Source: Actinomadura xylanilytica
Lineage (GTDB): Bacteria; Actinomycetota; Actinomycetes; Streptosporangiales; Streptosporangiaceae
Assembly: GCF_030283145.1 (NCBI RefSeq)
Contig: NZ_JASNWE010000004.1
Coordinates: 735,604 to 799,603, forward strand
Reading direction: 5' to 3'
Length of the DNA: 64,000 nucleotides
The notes beneath the pieces were generated by a model, which saw only the letters and a list, made by a program, of their open reading frames with translations, did no database searches and had not been told where the DNA came from. A program made the translations under genes and the position numbers. Below are positions 53,701 to 61,019 of this stretch, piece after piece (the first letter of the stretch is position 1; each line of letters opens with the position of its first letter).

Positions 53701-54264
53701 CCACGCGGTGCGGCCGGGCCGGAACCCGGGGACGCCGCCGAGCAGCTCGCGGTCGCGCAGCGAGGTGTCCCCGGCGAGGACAACGTCGATCCGCTCGGTG
53801 CGCTCGTCCACCGCGATCCGCACGGGCGTGGCGAGCAGGTGGTCGCGGACGGCGGGCCCGGCGGCGGGCTGCCAGGTGAGCAGGCCGGTGGCCAGCAGGA
53901 CCTCGTCGCCCTGCGCGGCGGACCGGCCGGCGACGTCGCGGAGCGTCCGGTACCAGTGCCGCAGTCCGAGCCAGCCGTCGAACTCCTCCAGCACGGCGGG
54001 CGGCGCCAGCGGGATGACCGGGACGCTGAACAGCACGTCGCCGGGTCCCGCGTCGGTCTCGACGTAGACGTCGCCGGGCAGCTCGGCGAGCCAGTGCACC
54101 TGCTCGTAGGCGGCGAGGTCGCCCACCGGCCGCCGCCGGGCGGCGGCGAGGTCGCGCAGGAACCCGAGCAGCTCCGACGCGGCGGCGACGTCGGTGGCGG
54201 GCTCGCCGGCGACGTCGGTGACCTCGGTGCCGGCACGGCCGGGCGCCGGGCCCTTCTCAGGCAC
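50737..54264 (-). CDS. Large helicase-like (DNA2/NAM7-type) protein without Walker A
   Basis: The 1175-residue protein resembles actinobacterial AAA/SF1 helicase-like proteins. TPLLHVQECTPRTVPGLLTG (302-320) then LLVRGQRVLVATSDTEAAAELRAALP occupies the place of the Walker A helix and the following VLVTA block, but GxxGxGKT is missing. A late FDVVIVDGEHGAGAEALFV matches the Walker B DEASQ region with DEAS changed to DGEH. The middle is coiled coil and helical, a Pro-rich linker follows, and a small C-terminal domain (KRPELVELVGRIAAKEPDLTDEQII) ends the protein. It is probably a non-hydrolysing scaffold or nucleic-acid binder. Family and role are uncertain. Confidence 0.6.
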   Translation of the reverse strand: MPEKGPAPGRAGTEVTDVAGEPATDVAAASELLGFLRDLAAARRRPVGDLAAYEQVHWLAELPGDVYVETDAGPGDVLFSVPVIPLAPPAVLEEFDGWLGLRHWYRTLRDVAGRSAAQGDEVLLATGLLTWQPAAGPAVRDHLLATPVRIAVDERTERIDVVLAGDTSLRDRELLGGVPGFRPGRTAWMRDAVRSGQGFGLHASVGDVLHEWAAIAFPGGVAFHEDWAPDPAGTSVVDASPESELGAAPLPRLGPAPALVVRRPGRANVADYCAGLIDRLAAPGATVPGGFARFLSPGTRTPLLHVQECTPRTVPGLLTGLLVRGQRVLVATSDTEAAAELRAALPAEIAALTATATATGSAAPAPASGRPGSGAEVAAALLSRAAAHDAESHGRQVAGLAEREEAARREVAGLRERLDRAGTQEPAEDVAEVEEREPPSAEPPSAEPPGDGPPGSDAASVRWLPPRPGLPDDPPVSAPEAADLVRLLAEETPERKLRTTQRDVDPGSLPSGGYVRTLIEAETAAAERAERAETELSRRLRDCDLTLLARLDGCASTVNAALRDLGLDGHPGGWKLSDLAARAFADALARRRPLVWARVAEMTSQAEWAGRALEGISGRHVGLPPGDLHFRKLAGAAQDLRDYLSDGGSLKRGPLRSTAQRQAEPLLSAVTVDGESPTTPELLDVVFADLMVRMVCQELQHVWEAAGVSFPADVPLADRVARFARAHARLARIREALPALDETIELLDRSGLGVPLTHPLQWHGYVVGLESVLLALGVARAAADLNALRDSIVAQGDDPPELPAAIAAIDARDPAGYGRCLDALADARRERDDQYRCEALLDRIRAVHPDLAYLLVATDGDEVWPGRMERWDEAWAWARAEGRRAADRRTPDHRSGAGAGAGAGAAPAAALLRAGLAEAETRLRDIGTELSAARAWGACLARLTPGGASPHDAVPAWIVPLWRIPDVLPPRPGSFDVVIVDGEHGAGAEALFVLWLAPRVILAGAPGPELPAPGGTAPAPLPGPLRDVATATSTLFETLLTRFVAPPPVGPPVREPEPEPVVSEPMPPVVPEPLRAPAQAPPQPQAPPPAAPPAPPARPSAPHVFAVSRGRSIVAYKRPELVELVGRIAAKEPDLTDEQIIGLARRMLGCPESEELLVGARLRYAVDAFREGHSE

Positions 54265-54356
54265 AGCGGCTCCTTCCCTGCCCTCTGGGAAACGCTGTGC
54301 CCCGATCTAACACCCTGGGCGGGCCCGGACCAAGGGCAACCAATGATCTTGCGGGG

Positions 54357-54560
54357 TCAGTGCGCCCGCGCCCGCTGGTCGCCCTCGTTCGGCAGCATCA
54401 CCCAGAGCACCAGGTAGACCACGAACTGCGGTCCGGGCAGCAGGCAGGAGAGCAGCGCGAGCAGGCGGACGGTCCAGGGGGTGAGGCCGAACCGGAGCGC
54501 GAGCCCGGCGCAGACCCCTCCGATGATCCGACCGTGACGCGGGCGGTAGAGGCCGTTCAT
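54357..54560 (-). CDS. PspC domain protein
   Basis: The 67-residue protein starts at an ATG behind GGGGAG. YRPRHGRIIGGVCAGLALRFGLTPWTVRLLALLSCLLPGP is the PspC core with its basic start and hydrophobic helix, and LWVMLPNE ends the domain. PspC proteins are linked to envelope stress and sit in the cytoplasmic membrane. Here it is a stand-alone short form located 92 bases downstream of the large helicase-like gene's start region. Confidence 0.88.
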   Translation of the reverse strand: MNGLYRPRHGRIIGGVCAGLALRFGLTPWTVRLLALLSCLLPGPQFVVYLVLWVMLPNEGDQRARAH

Positions 54561-54688
54561 GTCGTTTCTCCCCGATTCGTGTGGAGCGGAGTGCGACCGC
54601 GAAGCCGTGGCCGCACCACCCACGCTACGAACCGCGCGCCGCCCGCCACATCGGCCGGACGACCTGTTCGGACGCCATACCAGCGGGC

Positions 54689-54722
54689 TAGGGGATGCCC
54701 CCTAAGGGCCGGGGATCCCCGG
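54689..54722. terminator. Two adjacent GC hairpins after the HAD gene
   Basis: TAGGGG-ATGC-CCCCTA (54689-54704) is followed by CCGGGGATCCCCGG (54709-54722), a perfect 14-bp palindrome. They start 17 bases beyond the HAD stop codon on the minus strand and are likely its terminator; the first could also be an operator of the PspC gene. Confidence 0.5.
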
Positions 54723-54738
54723 AGCCCGCGAGCCGTCC

Positions 54739-55425
54739 CTAGGGGACGGGGGCGTTGAGGCCGGCGACGAGACCGGGGAGGCCGGCCAGGTCGTCGAGCA
54801 CGAAGAGGGCCTCGCTCAGGGTCCCGTCGTCGCGCTGGATGTGCCCCCAAGGGCCGCGCCGCAGGAACGCCGCCCGCATCCCGTGGTCGAGCGCGGGGCG
54901 GACGTCGTTGTCGATGCGGTCGCCCACGTACAGGACGCGGCCCGGCGGCGCGCCGGCGAGCCGCGCGCACCGCTCGAAGAACTCGCGGGACGGCTTCTCG
55001 ATCCCCCACACGTCGGAGATGCCGACCACGTCGGCCTCCAGCCCGAGCGCGGCGAACTGCGCGGCGGCCTCGACCGGCTGGTTGCCGGCCACCCCCACGA
55101 ACAGCCCCTGGGCCCGCAGCGCGGCCAGGCAGGCGCGGGCGTCGGGGTAGAGGTCGCCGGGACCGAAGCCGTTCGGCACCCCGGCCTCCGCCCGGCGGCG
55201 CTGCTCGGCCTCCAGGTCGAATCCCGGCCGGAAGTACTCGAACAGGTCCATGTGGGTGCCGCCGGTGGCGAGGACCGCGCCCAGCTTGGCGAGGAAGGTG
55301 TGCCTCGGCACGCCGAGCCAGTCGGCCCAGCGGCCGTAGATCTCGCCCTCGTTGACGAGGGTCTCGCCGATGTCGAAGAAGACGGCCTGGATCGGGGCCG
55401 GTGCGGGGAGCGAGGACACGGTCAC
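54739..55425 (-). CDS. HAD-superfamily hydrolase
   Basis: From a GTG at 55425, which overlaps the stop of the metallo-beta-lactamase gene by 4 nt, the protein has 228 residues. HAD motif I is FFDIGETLV, motif II lies near VAGNQPVEAA (Asn in place of the usual Ser/Thr region), motif III is the Lys in GIEKPS, and motif IV is YVGDRIDNDV. It is a Mg-dependent phosphatase of the haloacid-dehalogenase type, small-metabolite substrate unknown. It is operonic with the upstream UlaG-like gene. Confidence 0.9.
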   Translation of the reverse strand: MTVSSLPAPAPIQAVFFDIGETLVNEGEIYGRWADWLGVPRHTFLAKLGAVLATGGTHMDLFEYFRPGFDLEAEQRRRAEAGVPNGFGPGDLYPDARACLAALRAQGLFVGVAGNQPVEAAAQFAALGLEADVVGISDVWGIEKPSREFFERCARLAGAPPGRVLYVGDRIDNDVRPALDHGMRAAFLRRGPWGHIQRDDGTLSEALFVLDDLAGLPGLVAGLNAPVP

Positions 55426-56063
55426 AGATCGACCGACTCGCCGGGCTTGATGCGGCGGAACTCCTTGCCGAGCTCCTTGCCCGCGGCGCCGACGGCGTTC
55501 TCCATGACGGTGAGCCCGATGTCGTTGAGCAGGCCGTCGTGGATGACGAACGCGCGCTCCGGCCGCACGGCCCGCGTGTAGCTGAACATCTCGGGCACCT
55601 TCAGCCACGGCGCGTTGCCGGGCAGGCACAGCGTCGGGACGGGCTCGTCCGGAACGGTCAGCGCGTCGCCGGGGTGGAAGACCTCGCCGTCGACCAGGAA
55701 CCCGGTGTTGGGGATCGGCGGCACGTCGGGGTGCAGGATCTCGTGGTCCTCGCCGTACACGTGCACGTCGAAGCCGGCGACGGTGACGGCGTCGCCGTGC
55801 CCGACTTGGTGGACGCGCCCGCCGAGGTCGGCGAGGTTCGCCGCGACGACGCGGGAGGTCCACACCTCCAGCCGCGGATCGGCGGCCATGGCGGCGCGGA
55901 GCCCGTCGGCGTCGAAGTGGTCGAAGTGCTCGTGGGTGATCAGGACGGCGTCGGCGCCGTCGAGCGCGGCGCCGGCCTCGCTGAACGAACCCGGGTCGAT
56001 GACGATGGTCCGGTCGTCCTTCTGGAGCCGTACGCAGGCGTGTCCGAATTTGGTGAGGCGCAT
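55422..56063 (-). CDS. UlaG-type metallo-beta-lactamase fold hydrolase
   Basis: The 213-residue protein starts MRLTKFGHACVRLQKD. It has THEHFDHFDADG as metal motif, YGEDHEILHP, GDALTVP and VIHDG, the pattern of the short UlaG-like family that contains a complete di-metal site. Substrates of the family include lactones and phosphodiesters. It is translationally coupled to the HAD phosphatase and divergent from the APH-like gene. Confidence 0.9.
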   Translation of the reverse strand: MRLTKFGHACVRLQKDDRTIVIDPGSFSEAGAALDGADAVLITHEHFDHFDADGLRAAMAADPRLEVWTSRVVAANLADLGGRVHQVGHGDAVTVAGFDVHVYGEDHEILHPDVPPIPNTGFLVDGEVFHPGDALTVPDEPVPTLCLPGNAPWLKVPEMFSYTRAVRPERAFVIHDGLLNDIGLTVMENAVGAAGKELGKEFRRIKPGESVDL

Positions 56064-56146
56064 GCTCCGAGTTTTCCACGCCGCCGGGGCCGCCCCGGGC
56101 GGCGCCCCCGCCGCCCGGATGCATTGACCGGTCCCCGCCGCGTTGA

Positions 56147-56160
56147 TAGAACACGTTTCA
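56147..56160. promoter_or_regulatory. Perfect match to the KstR operator consensus
   Basis: TAGAACACGTTTCA matches TnnAACnnGTTnnA, the consensus reported for the mycobacterial sterol regulator KstR, at every fixed position. It lies 21 bp upstream of the APH-like start and 83 bp from the divergent hydrolase start. It is part of a longer inverted repeat AGAACAC-N10-GTGTTCT. Control by a KstR-like TetR protein is inferred; no KstR gene is identified in the window. Confidence 0.7.
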
Positions 56161-56181
56161 CTTTGTGTTCTGGAGGCGGCG

Positions 56182-57255
56182 ATGCCCGTTCCCGATCAAC
56201 GCGACCCCGAGCTCACCCGGCGCAGCCTCGCCCGCTGGCTGGACCGGCACCTGCCCGGCGTCCGGATCCCCCTGCTGGAAACCCCCGAGACCAGTGGCTT
56301 CTCCAACGAGACCCTGATGTTCGACGCCGCGTGGACCGACCCGGCGACCGGGGCGGCGCGGCGCGAGCCGTTCGTCGCCAGGGTCGCGCCCGCGCACTAC
56401 CAGATCTTCCCCGAGGCGCGGTTCACCGAGCAGTACCGCCTGATGCGCGTCCTGGACGAGCGGACCGGCATCCCGGTCCCGCCGATCCGCTGGTACGAGC
56501 CGTCCGCCGAACCGCTCGGCGCCCCGTTCTTCGTGATGGGACGGGTCGACGGCCGCGTCCCGACCGACATGCCGCCCTACCACATGGGCGGCTGGGTCAC
56601 CGAGGTCGCGCCGGACGAGCGGGCCGCGATGTGGTGGTCCACCCTGGAGATCATCGCCGAGCTGCACCGGCTGGACGTGGACGCCCTCGGCCTCGGCTTC
56701 CTCGATCAGCCCGAGTGGGGCGCGACCGGCCTGGAGCAGCGGCTCGGCTACTACGAGCACTACCTGCACTGGGCCTACGACGGTCCGCAGGAGACCGCGC
56801 TGGACGCGCTCGCCTGGCTGAAGGCGAACCGTCCGGACGAGCCCGGCCCGCCCGTCGCGCTGTGGGGCGACGCCCGCATCGGCAACGTCGTCTTCCAGCG
56901 GGGCGCGCCCGCCGCGGTGCTCGACTGGGAGACCGCGGCGCTCGGCGCGCCCGAGGAGGACCTGGCCTGGTTCCTGTTCCTGGATCGCCACCACTCCGAG
57001 GGGATCGGCGTGCCCCGGCTGGACGGCTTCCCGACGCCGGACGAGACGGTCGCCCGCTACGAGGGGCTACTCGGCCGCCCGGTCCGCCACATGGCCTACT
57101 ACCAGGTGCTCTCCGGCTTCAAGTTCGCGGTCATCATGGCCCGGATCGGCCAGGCGATGATCGACTTCGGCTGGATCGGGGCCGGCGACGCCTTCCCCCA
57201 CGACAACAACTGCACCCGCCTGCTCGCCCGCATCCTGCCCGGAGGACCCGCATGA
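56182..57255 (+). CDS. Phosphotransferase-family (APH/ACAD10-like) protein
   Basis: The 357-residue protein starts at an ATG behind TGGAGG. It has the APH kinase fold: ETSGFSNETLMFDA as nucleotide loop, FVARV as the Lys-position strand region, LWGDARIGNVVF as catalytic loop (Asp) and AVLDWETAALG as metal Asp. This version, with WGD in place of HGD, is usual for the lipid-metabolism-associated APH group near acyl-CoA dehydrogenases. It may phosphorylate a hydroxylated lipid or sterol intermediate. It lies directly behind the KstR-type site and overlaps the next gene by 4 nt. Confidence 0.88.
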   Translation: MPVPDQRDPELTRRSLARWLDRHLPGVRIPLLETPETSGFSNETLMFDAAWTDPATGAARREPFVARVAPAHYQIFPEARFTEQYRLMRVLDERTGIPVPPIRWYEPSAEPLGAPFFVMGRVDGRVPTDMPPYHMGGWVTEVAPDERAAMWWSTLEIIAELHRLDVDALGLGFLDQPEWGATGLEQRLGYYEHYLHWAYDGPQETALDALAWLKANRPDEPGPPVALWGDARIGNVVFQRGAPAAVLDWETAALGAPEEDLAWFLFLDRHHSEGIGVPRLDGFPTPDETVARYEGLLGRPVRHMAYYQVLSGFKFAVIMARIGQAMIDFGWIGAGDAFPHDNNCTRLLARILPGGPA

Positions 57256-58358
57256 CCCTGTCACCGCTGGACGACTACCCGATCCACCAGGCGCCGGAGG
57301 TCATGCGGCACGTCACCACCTCCGACCGCAACTTCTACGACCGCTACTACTTCAACGCGCACCCCTGCTCGGACGACCTGATGCTGATCATCGGGATCGG
57401 CCAGTACCCGAACCTCGGCGTGATGGACGCGTTCGCGGTGGTCCGCCGCGGCCCGCTGCACAAGGTCGTCCGGGCCTCGCGCGAACTGGGCGCCGACCGG
57501 ATGGACACCGCGGTCGGCCCGTTCCGCGTCGAGGTCGTCGAGGGCCTCCGGCGGCTGCGCGTCACACTGGAGGACACCGGCAACGGCCTGTCCTTCGACC
57601 TCGCCTGGGAGGGCGCGATCCCCGCCCAGCTCGAACCCGCCCACTACCTGCGCTGGCAGGAGCGCGTCGTGTTCGACTCGCGCCGTGTCGCGCAGACCGG
57701 CCGCTGGACCGGCTCGATCACCGTGGACGGCGAGCGGATCGAGGTCACCCCCGATCACTGGTGGGGCTCGCGGGACCGCTCCTGGGGCGTCCGCCCGGTC
57801 GGCGAGCCCGAGCCGCCCGGCATCCAGGTCAAGAACGCCGGGACGTTCTACTGGATGTACGCGCCGATCCAGTTCGAGGACCACTCCGTCCTGTGCATCG
57901 TCCAGGAGGACGAGAAGGGCCGCCGGGTGCTGGAGGAGGCCACCCGGGTGTGGGCGGACGAGTCGCGCGAACCCGAGTACCTCGGCCGCCCCGAGTACCG
58001 CCCCGTCTACGCCGCCGGCACCCGCGATGTCGTCCACGCCGTGCTCGCGTTCGCGCCGCCGGGTGGGGCGCCCTTCGAACTGCGCGCCACCCCGATCCTG
58101 CCCGTCCACATGATGGTCGGCACCGGGTACGGGCTGGAGCCCGACTGGAAGCACGGCATGTACCAGGGCCCCGACCTGAAGGTGCAGGGCGTCTCCTACG
58201 ACACCCGCAAGGACGAGGACGCCGCCCGCATGTGGGGCATGGTCGACGCGGTGGCCCGCTACGAATACCTGGACGGCGCGGCGCCGACGGGTGCCGCGAC
58301 CGGATACGGCCTCTTCGAGTACTGGGCCCTCGGCCCCCACCCGTCCATCCCGGAGTGA
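57252..58358 (+). CDS. Conserved hypothetical protein paired with APH-like kinase
   Basis: The 368-residue soluble protein begins at an ATG overlapping the preceding stop. It is rich in beta strands and aromatic residues (DRNFYDRYYFNAHPCSDDLMLI; DHWWGSRDRSWGVRP; TFYWMYAPIQFEDHSVLCI), like lipocalin/tocopherol-cyclase-type beta-barrel proteins that bind hydrophobic ligands. The APH-plus-this-protein pair is known from mycobacteria and other sterol-degrading actinomycetes. The HWWGSRDRSWG block is the most conserved-looking part. Function unknown, lipid-related by context. Confidence 0.75.
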   Translation: MTLSPLDDYPIHQAPEVMRHVTTSDRNFYDRYYFNAHPCSDDLMLIIGIGQYPNLGVMDAFAVVRRGPLHKVVRASRELGADRMDTAVGPFRVEVVEGLRRLRVTLEDTGNGLSFDLAWEGAIPAQLEPAHYLRWQERVVFDSRRVAQTGRWTGSITVDGERIEVTPDHWWGSRDRSWGVRPVGEPEPPGIQVKNAGTFYWMYAPIQFEDHSVLCIVQEDEKGRRVLEEATRVWADESREPEYLGRPEYRPVYAAGTRDVVHAVLAFAPPGGAPFELRATPILPVHMMVGTGYGLEPDWKHGMYQGPDLKVQGVSYDTRKDEDAARMWGMVDAVARYEYLDGAAPTGAATGYGLFEYWALGPHPSIPE

Positions 58359-58376
58359 CGCGCGGGCCGTCCGGGC

Positions 58377-58568
58377 CTAGCGGGACGCGGCGAGCACCGC
58401 CAGCACGATCGCGACGACCAGCGCGACGGTGGTGAGCACCAGAAAACCGGCCACCACCGCGCAGGCGAGGCCGCGCGGCTGGTCGCGCCAGGTTCCGTAG
58501 TGATCGCGCACCTGCCGGTCCAGCTCCTCCCGCGACGGCTCCGCGGGATCCTCACGCGCTGACGTCAC
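58377..58568 (-). CDS. 63-aa single-span membrane protein
   Basis: From a GTG at 58568 the protein has an acidic N-terminus (REDPAEPSREELDRQVRDHYG), then RDQPRG, and a long hydrophobic helix (ACAVVAGFLVLTTVALVVAIVLAVLA) to the end. It ends 18 bases from the convergent hypothetical gene. No family is recognised; the start is uncertain because no ribosome site is seen. Confidence 0.5.
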   Translation of the reverse strand: MTSAREDPAEPSREELDRQVRDHYGTWRDQPRGLACAVVAGFLVLTTVALVVAIVLAVLAASR

Positions 58569-58723
58569 GGCGGCCAGTCTGGCAGACCGTCCCGGGGCCG
58601 GAGAACGCACCGGGGCCGCCGGTCCGGCCGGACCGGCGGCCCCGGGCCGGCACCGTCCGGGCACTCCTGATCGAGCGGGGAGCATGACCAGGCGCGACCG
58701 GACGGAGCGAGAGCGGGCGGTGG

Positions 58724-59014
58724 TCAGGTCTCGGTCCCCTCGGCGATCGTGAAGGCCACATCGCCCTGCGGGTCCACCTGCGCGTCGAGGGTCTTGCCGT
58801 CGAGCATCGTCGCGACGACGGGCTCCATGTAGACCCTGGCGCCCTCCTCCTCGACGACCTGATCGCCCGCCTCCGGCGCCGGCGCGACCGACAGCCGCAG
58901 CGCGTCGGAGCCGTCGAGGCCCGACTCGATCCGGATGCCCGTCTCGGGCGGCAGTTCGGGGTTGGCGGTCACGGTACGAATGACCTGGACGGCACCGCTG
59001 GTCAGCGTCAGCAT
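58724..59014 (-). CDS. HesB/IscA-like protein without cysteines
   Basis: The 96-residue protein starts at an ATG behind GAGGAG. It shows the A-type fold pattern (LTLTSGAVQVIRTV, GIRIESG, LRLSVAPAPEAGDQVVEEEGARVYMEP, LDGKTLDAQV). Real scaffold proteins need three Cys for Fe-S binding; this one has none. It therefore cannot act as a Fe-S carrier in the usual way. Similar Cys-free HesB-like proteins occur in other actinomycetes. Confidence 0.8.
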   Translation of the reverse strand: MLTLTSGAVQVIRTVTANPELPPETGIRIESGLDGSDALRLSVAPAPEAGDQVVEEEGARVYMEPVVATMLDGKTLDAQVDPQGDVAFTIAEGTET

Positions 59015-59106
59015 GATCAGCTCCTCACGTCTCGGATGTTGCAGATTCAGGATCTGCCCCACCCTCCCCGTTCAGAACGGGGGTAAACATCGGCGCCGCG
59101 CCGCCC

Positions 59107-59166
59107 CCTCGGGCCGGAACGGCCCGAGGTGGCCCGGCATCGCCGCTGGTCAGGGCGATGCCGGGC
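59107..59166 (-). terminator. Two tandem strong hairpins after the LLM gene
   Basis: GCCCGGCATCGCC with GGCGATGCCGGGC (59132-59144 and 59154-59166; 13-bp arms, nine-base loop) begins eight bases beyond the LLM stop. It is followed by CCTCGGGCCG-GAA-CGGCCCGAGG (59107-59129). Together they fill the 159-bp gap to the HesB-like gene and should stop minus-strand transcription. Confidence 0.85.
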
Positions 59167-59173
59167 CCGGCGG

Positions 59174-60133
59174 TCAGCCCGCGTTGGGGGCCAGGGCGCG
59201 TACCGCCTCGGCATGCGAGAGACCACCGCCGGGGACGATCGCGAGCACCGGCGTGGTGAGCCCGGCGGCCACGTACTCGCGGATCCGGGCCCGGCACGCG
59301 TCGGGGGTGCCGTGCACGATGAGGTCGTCCACGACCTCGTCCGGGATGACCTCCAGGGCCTTCTTGCGGTCGCCCGCGGCCCACGCCTCGTTCATCGGCC
59401 CGAGCGCCTCGCCGCGGCCGAGCCACTGGTGGAACTTCTGGTAGACGGGCACGTTCATGTACGCGGCGATCATCCAGCGGCCGATCGCGCGGGCCTCCTC
59501 GGCGTCGCCGGTCGGGCAGACGAACAGCCGGGCGACCAGCTCGGGGCCGTCGCCGAGCTCGCCGCGGACCGTCGCGACGTCCTTGGGCGCCAGCCAGTTG
59601 GTGATCGCGCCGTCGGCCTCGCGGGCGGCCAGCCGCAGCATCCCGGGACGCAGCGCCGCGAGCACGATCGGCGGCGGCGTCGCCGGGGCCGACTCCAGCT
59701 TGAAGCCCTTGACGGCGAAGGTCTCGTACTCCTCCTTGACCTTCTCCCCCGCGAGCGCCCTGCGCAGGAAGCGGAGCGTGTCGCGGGTCCGCTTGTAGGG
59801 CTCCTCGAACGGGATGCCGTTCCAGCGCTCCACGATCGTGTCGGACGAGGTGCCGATGCCGAGCACGAACCGGCCCGGGGCCAGGTCGGCGAGCGTCGCG
59901 GCCTGCTGCGCCAGCAGCGCCGGTCCGCGCGTGTAGACCGGCACGATCGCCGGGCCGAGGCGCAGCTCCGGCGCCCACTGCGAGGCCAGCGCCAGCGGGG
60001 TGAAGGCGTCAGTGCCGTTGGTCTCCGCCGACCAGGCGTCGGTGTAGCCGAGGCCAGGCAGGCTCTCGACGATCTCCCGGTGCCCGGCCAGGGGCAGCCC
60101 GGCCAGCGGAATGGTCAGTCCCCAGCGAGACAT
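59174..60133 (-). CDS. LLM-class F420-dependent oxidoreductase
   Basis: The 319-residue protein has the luciferase-like TIM barrel with the family marks GLGYTDAWSAE, LGPAIVPVYTRGPALLAQQAATLADLAPGRFVLGIGTSS, ERWNGIPFEEPYKRTRDTLRFLRRAL and a late HGTPDACRARIREYVAAG. Actinomycete members use reduced F420 (or FMN) to reduce or oxidise diverse substrates. It lies 12 bases after the SDR gene in one operon. The cofactor is inferred from the family. Confidence 0.9.
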   Translation of the reverse strand: MSRWGLTIPLAGLPLAGHREIVESLPGLGYTDAWSAETNGTDAFTPLALASQWAPELRLGPAIVPVYTRGPALLAQQAATLADLAPGRFVLGIGTSSDTIVERWNGIPFEEPYKRTRDTLRFLRRALAGEKVKEEYETFAVKGFKLESAPATPPPIVLAALRPGMLRLAAREADGAITNWLAPKDVATVRGELGDGPELVARLFVCPTGDAEEARAIGRWMIAAYMNVPVYQKFHQWLGRGEALGPMNEAWAAGDRKKALEVIPDEVVDDLIVHGTPDACRARIREYVAAGLTTPVLAIVPGGGLSHAEAVRALAPNAG

Positions 60134-60145
60134 GTGCTCGCCTCC

Positions 60146-60913
60146 TCAGGCGATCGAGGGCCGGATGATGGAGCCGCCGTCCACGACCATGGTCTGGCCG
60201 GTCATCCAGGACGCGGCGTCGCCCGCGAGGAACACCGCGGCGTTGGCGATGTCCTCGGGTTCCCCGAGGCGGCCGAGCGGCATGTACTTGTTGATCTGCT
60301 CCTCGTTCTCTTCCCACAGTGCGCGGGCGAGCGCGGTGCGGACCAGGCCGGGCGCGATGCAGTTGACCCGGGTGCTCGGCGCCAGCTCCATCGCGAACTG
60401 GCGGGTGAGGTGGATGACGGCGGCCTTGGTGGCGTTGTAGTAGCCGATGCCGTGCTCGGTGACCATGCCGCCGACGGAGGCGATGTTGATGACGGCGCCG
60501 CCGTTCCGCTCCATCGACCGCTTCCAGGCGAGCTGGGTCCACTGCACGACCGCGAACTGGTTGACCTGGACGGTCTTGGCGGCGGCGGCGGGCTCGATCT
60601 CGGTCATCGGGCCGAAGTGCGGGCTGGTGCCGGCGTTGTTGACCAGCACGTCCAGCGTGCCGAACTCGGCCACCGCGGCGTCCACGCAGGCCGCGGCCTG
60701 GTCGGCGTCGCCGACGTGCGCGGCCTTGGCCAGCACGCCGACGCCGGGGTGCGCGGCCCGGATCTCCGCGGCCACCGCGTCGAGGGCGTCCTGCTTGCGC
60801 GAGGACAGCACGACGTTGGCGCCCTCGGCGGCCAGCGCGAGCGCGATGGCCTTGCCGATGCCCCGGGACGCGCCCGTGATCAGCGCGGTCTTCCCTTCCA
60901 GTCCAGTCCGCAT
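60146..60913 (-). CDS. SDR-family oxidoreductase
   Basis: From the ATG at 60913 (GAAGGAG eight bases before) the protein has 255 residues. TGASRGIGKA binds the cofactor, VNNAGTS is the structural motif, NIASVGG carries the catalytic Ser and YYNATK the YxxxK pair. LGRLGEPEDIANAAVFLAGDAASWMTGQTMVVDGG closes the protein. It resembles lipid- or sterol-related 3-oxoacyl/3-hydroxysteroid reductases. It forms an operon with the LLM oxidoreductase; a perfect palindrome lies 93 bp upstream. Confidence 0.92.
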   Translation of the reverse strand: MRTGLEGKTALITGASRGIGKAIALALAAEGANVVLSSRKQDALDAVAAEIRAAHPGVGVLAKAAHVGDADQAAACVDAAVAEFGTLDVLVNNAGTSPHFGPMTEIEPAAAAKTVQVNQFAVVQWTQLAWKRSMERNGGAVINIASVGGMVTEHGIGYYNATKAAVIHLTRQFAMELAPSTRVNCIAPGLVRTALARALWEENEEQINKYMPLGRLGEPEDIANAAVFLAGDAASWMTGQTMVVDGGSIIRPSIA

Positions 60914-61005
60914 GCGCACTCTCCTTCGCTGAGCACCGAGTACTCCGGCGGCGCCCGGCCGCGCGGCCGGCGCGGCCGAATCCGACTCGGTCACTGTACC
61001 CAAGT

Positions 61006-61019
61006 GACTGACGGGTCAG
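61006..61019. promoter_or_regulatory. Perfect palindrome ACTGAC-GG-GTCAGT
   Basis: Six-base perfect arms around GG lie between the SDR start (93 bp away) and the stop of the LysR gene. The site is typical of a TetR-type dimer. It probably controls the SDR-LLM operon. The regulator is not identified. Confidence 0.6.

Noticed and set aside
50746..54417. 1223-residue open frame on the plus strand opposite the helicase-like gene
   Set aside because: Low-complexity Gly/Arg/Ala sequence with no domain; third-position GC bias supports the minus-strand gene.
56143..56181. Longer start for the APH-like protein
   Set aside because: The extension would cover the KstR-type site, and the ATG at 56182 has an ideal ribosome site.
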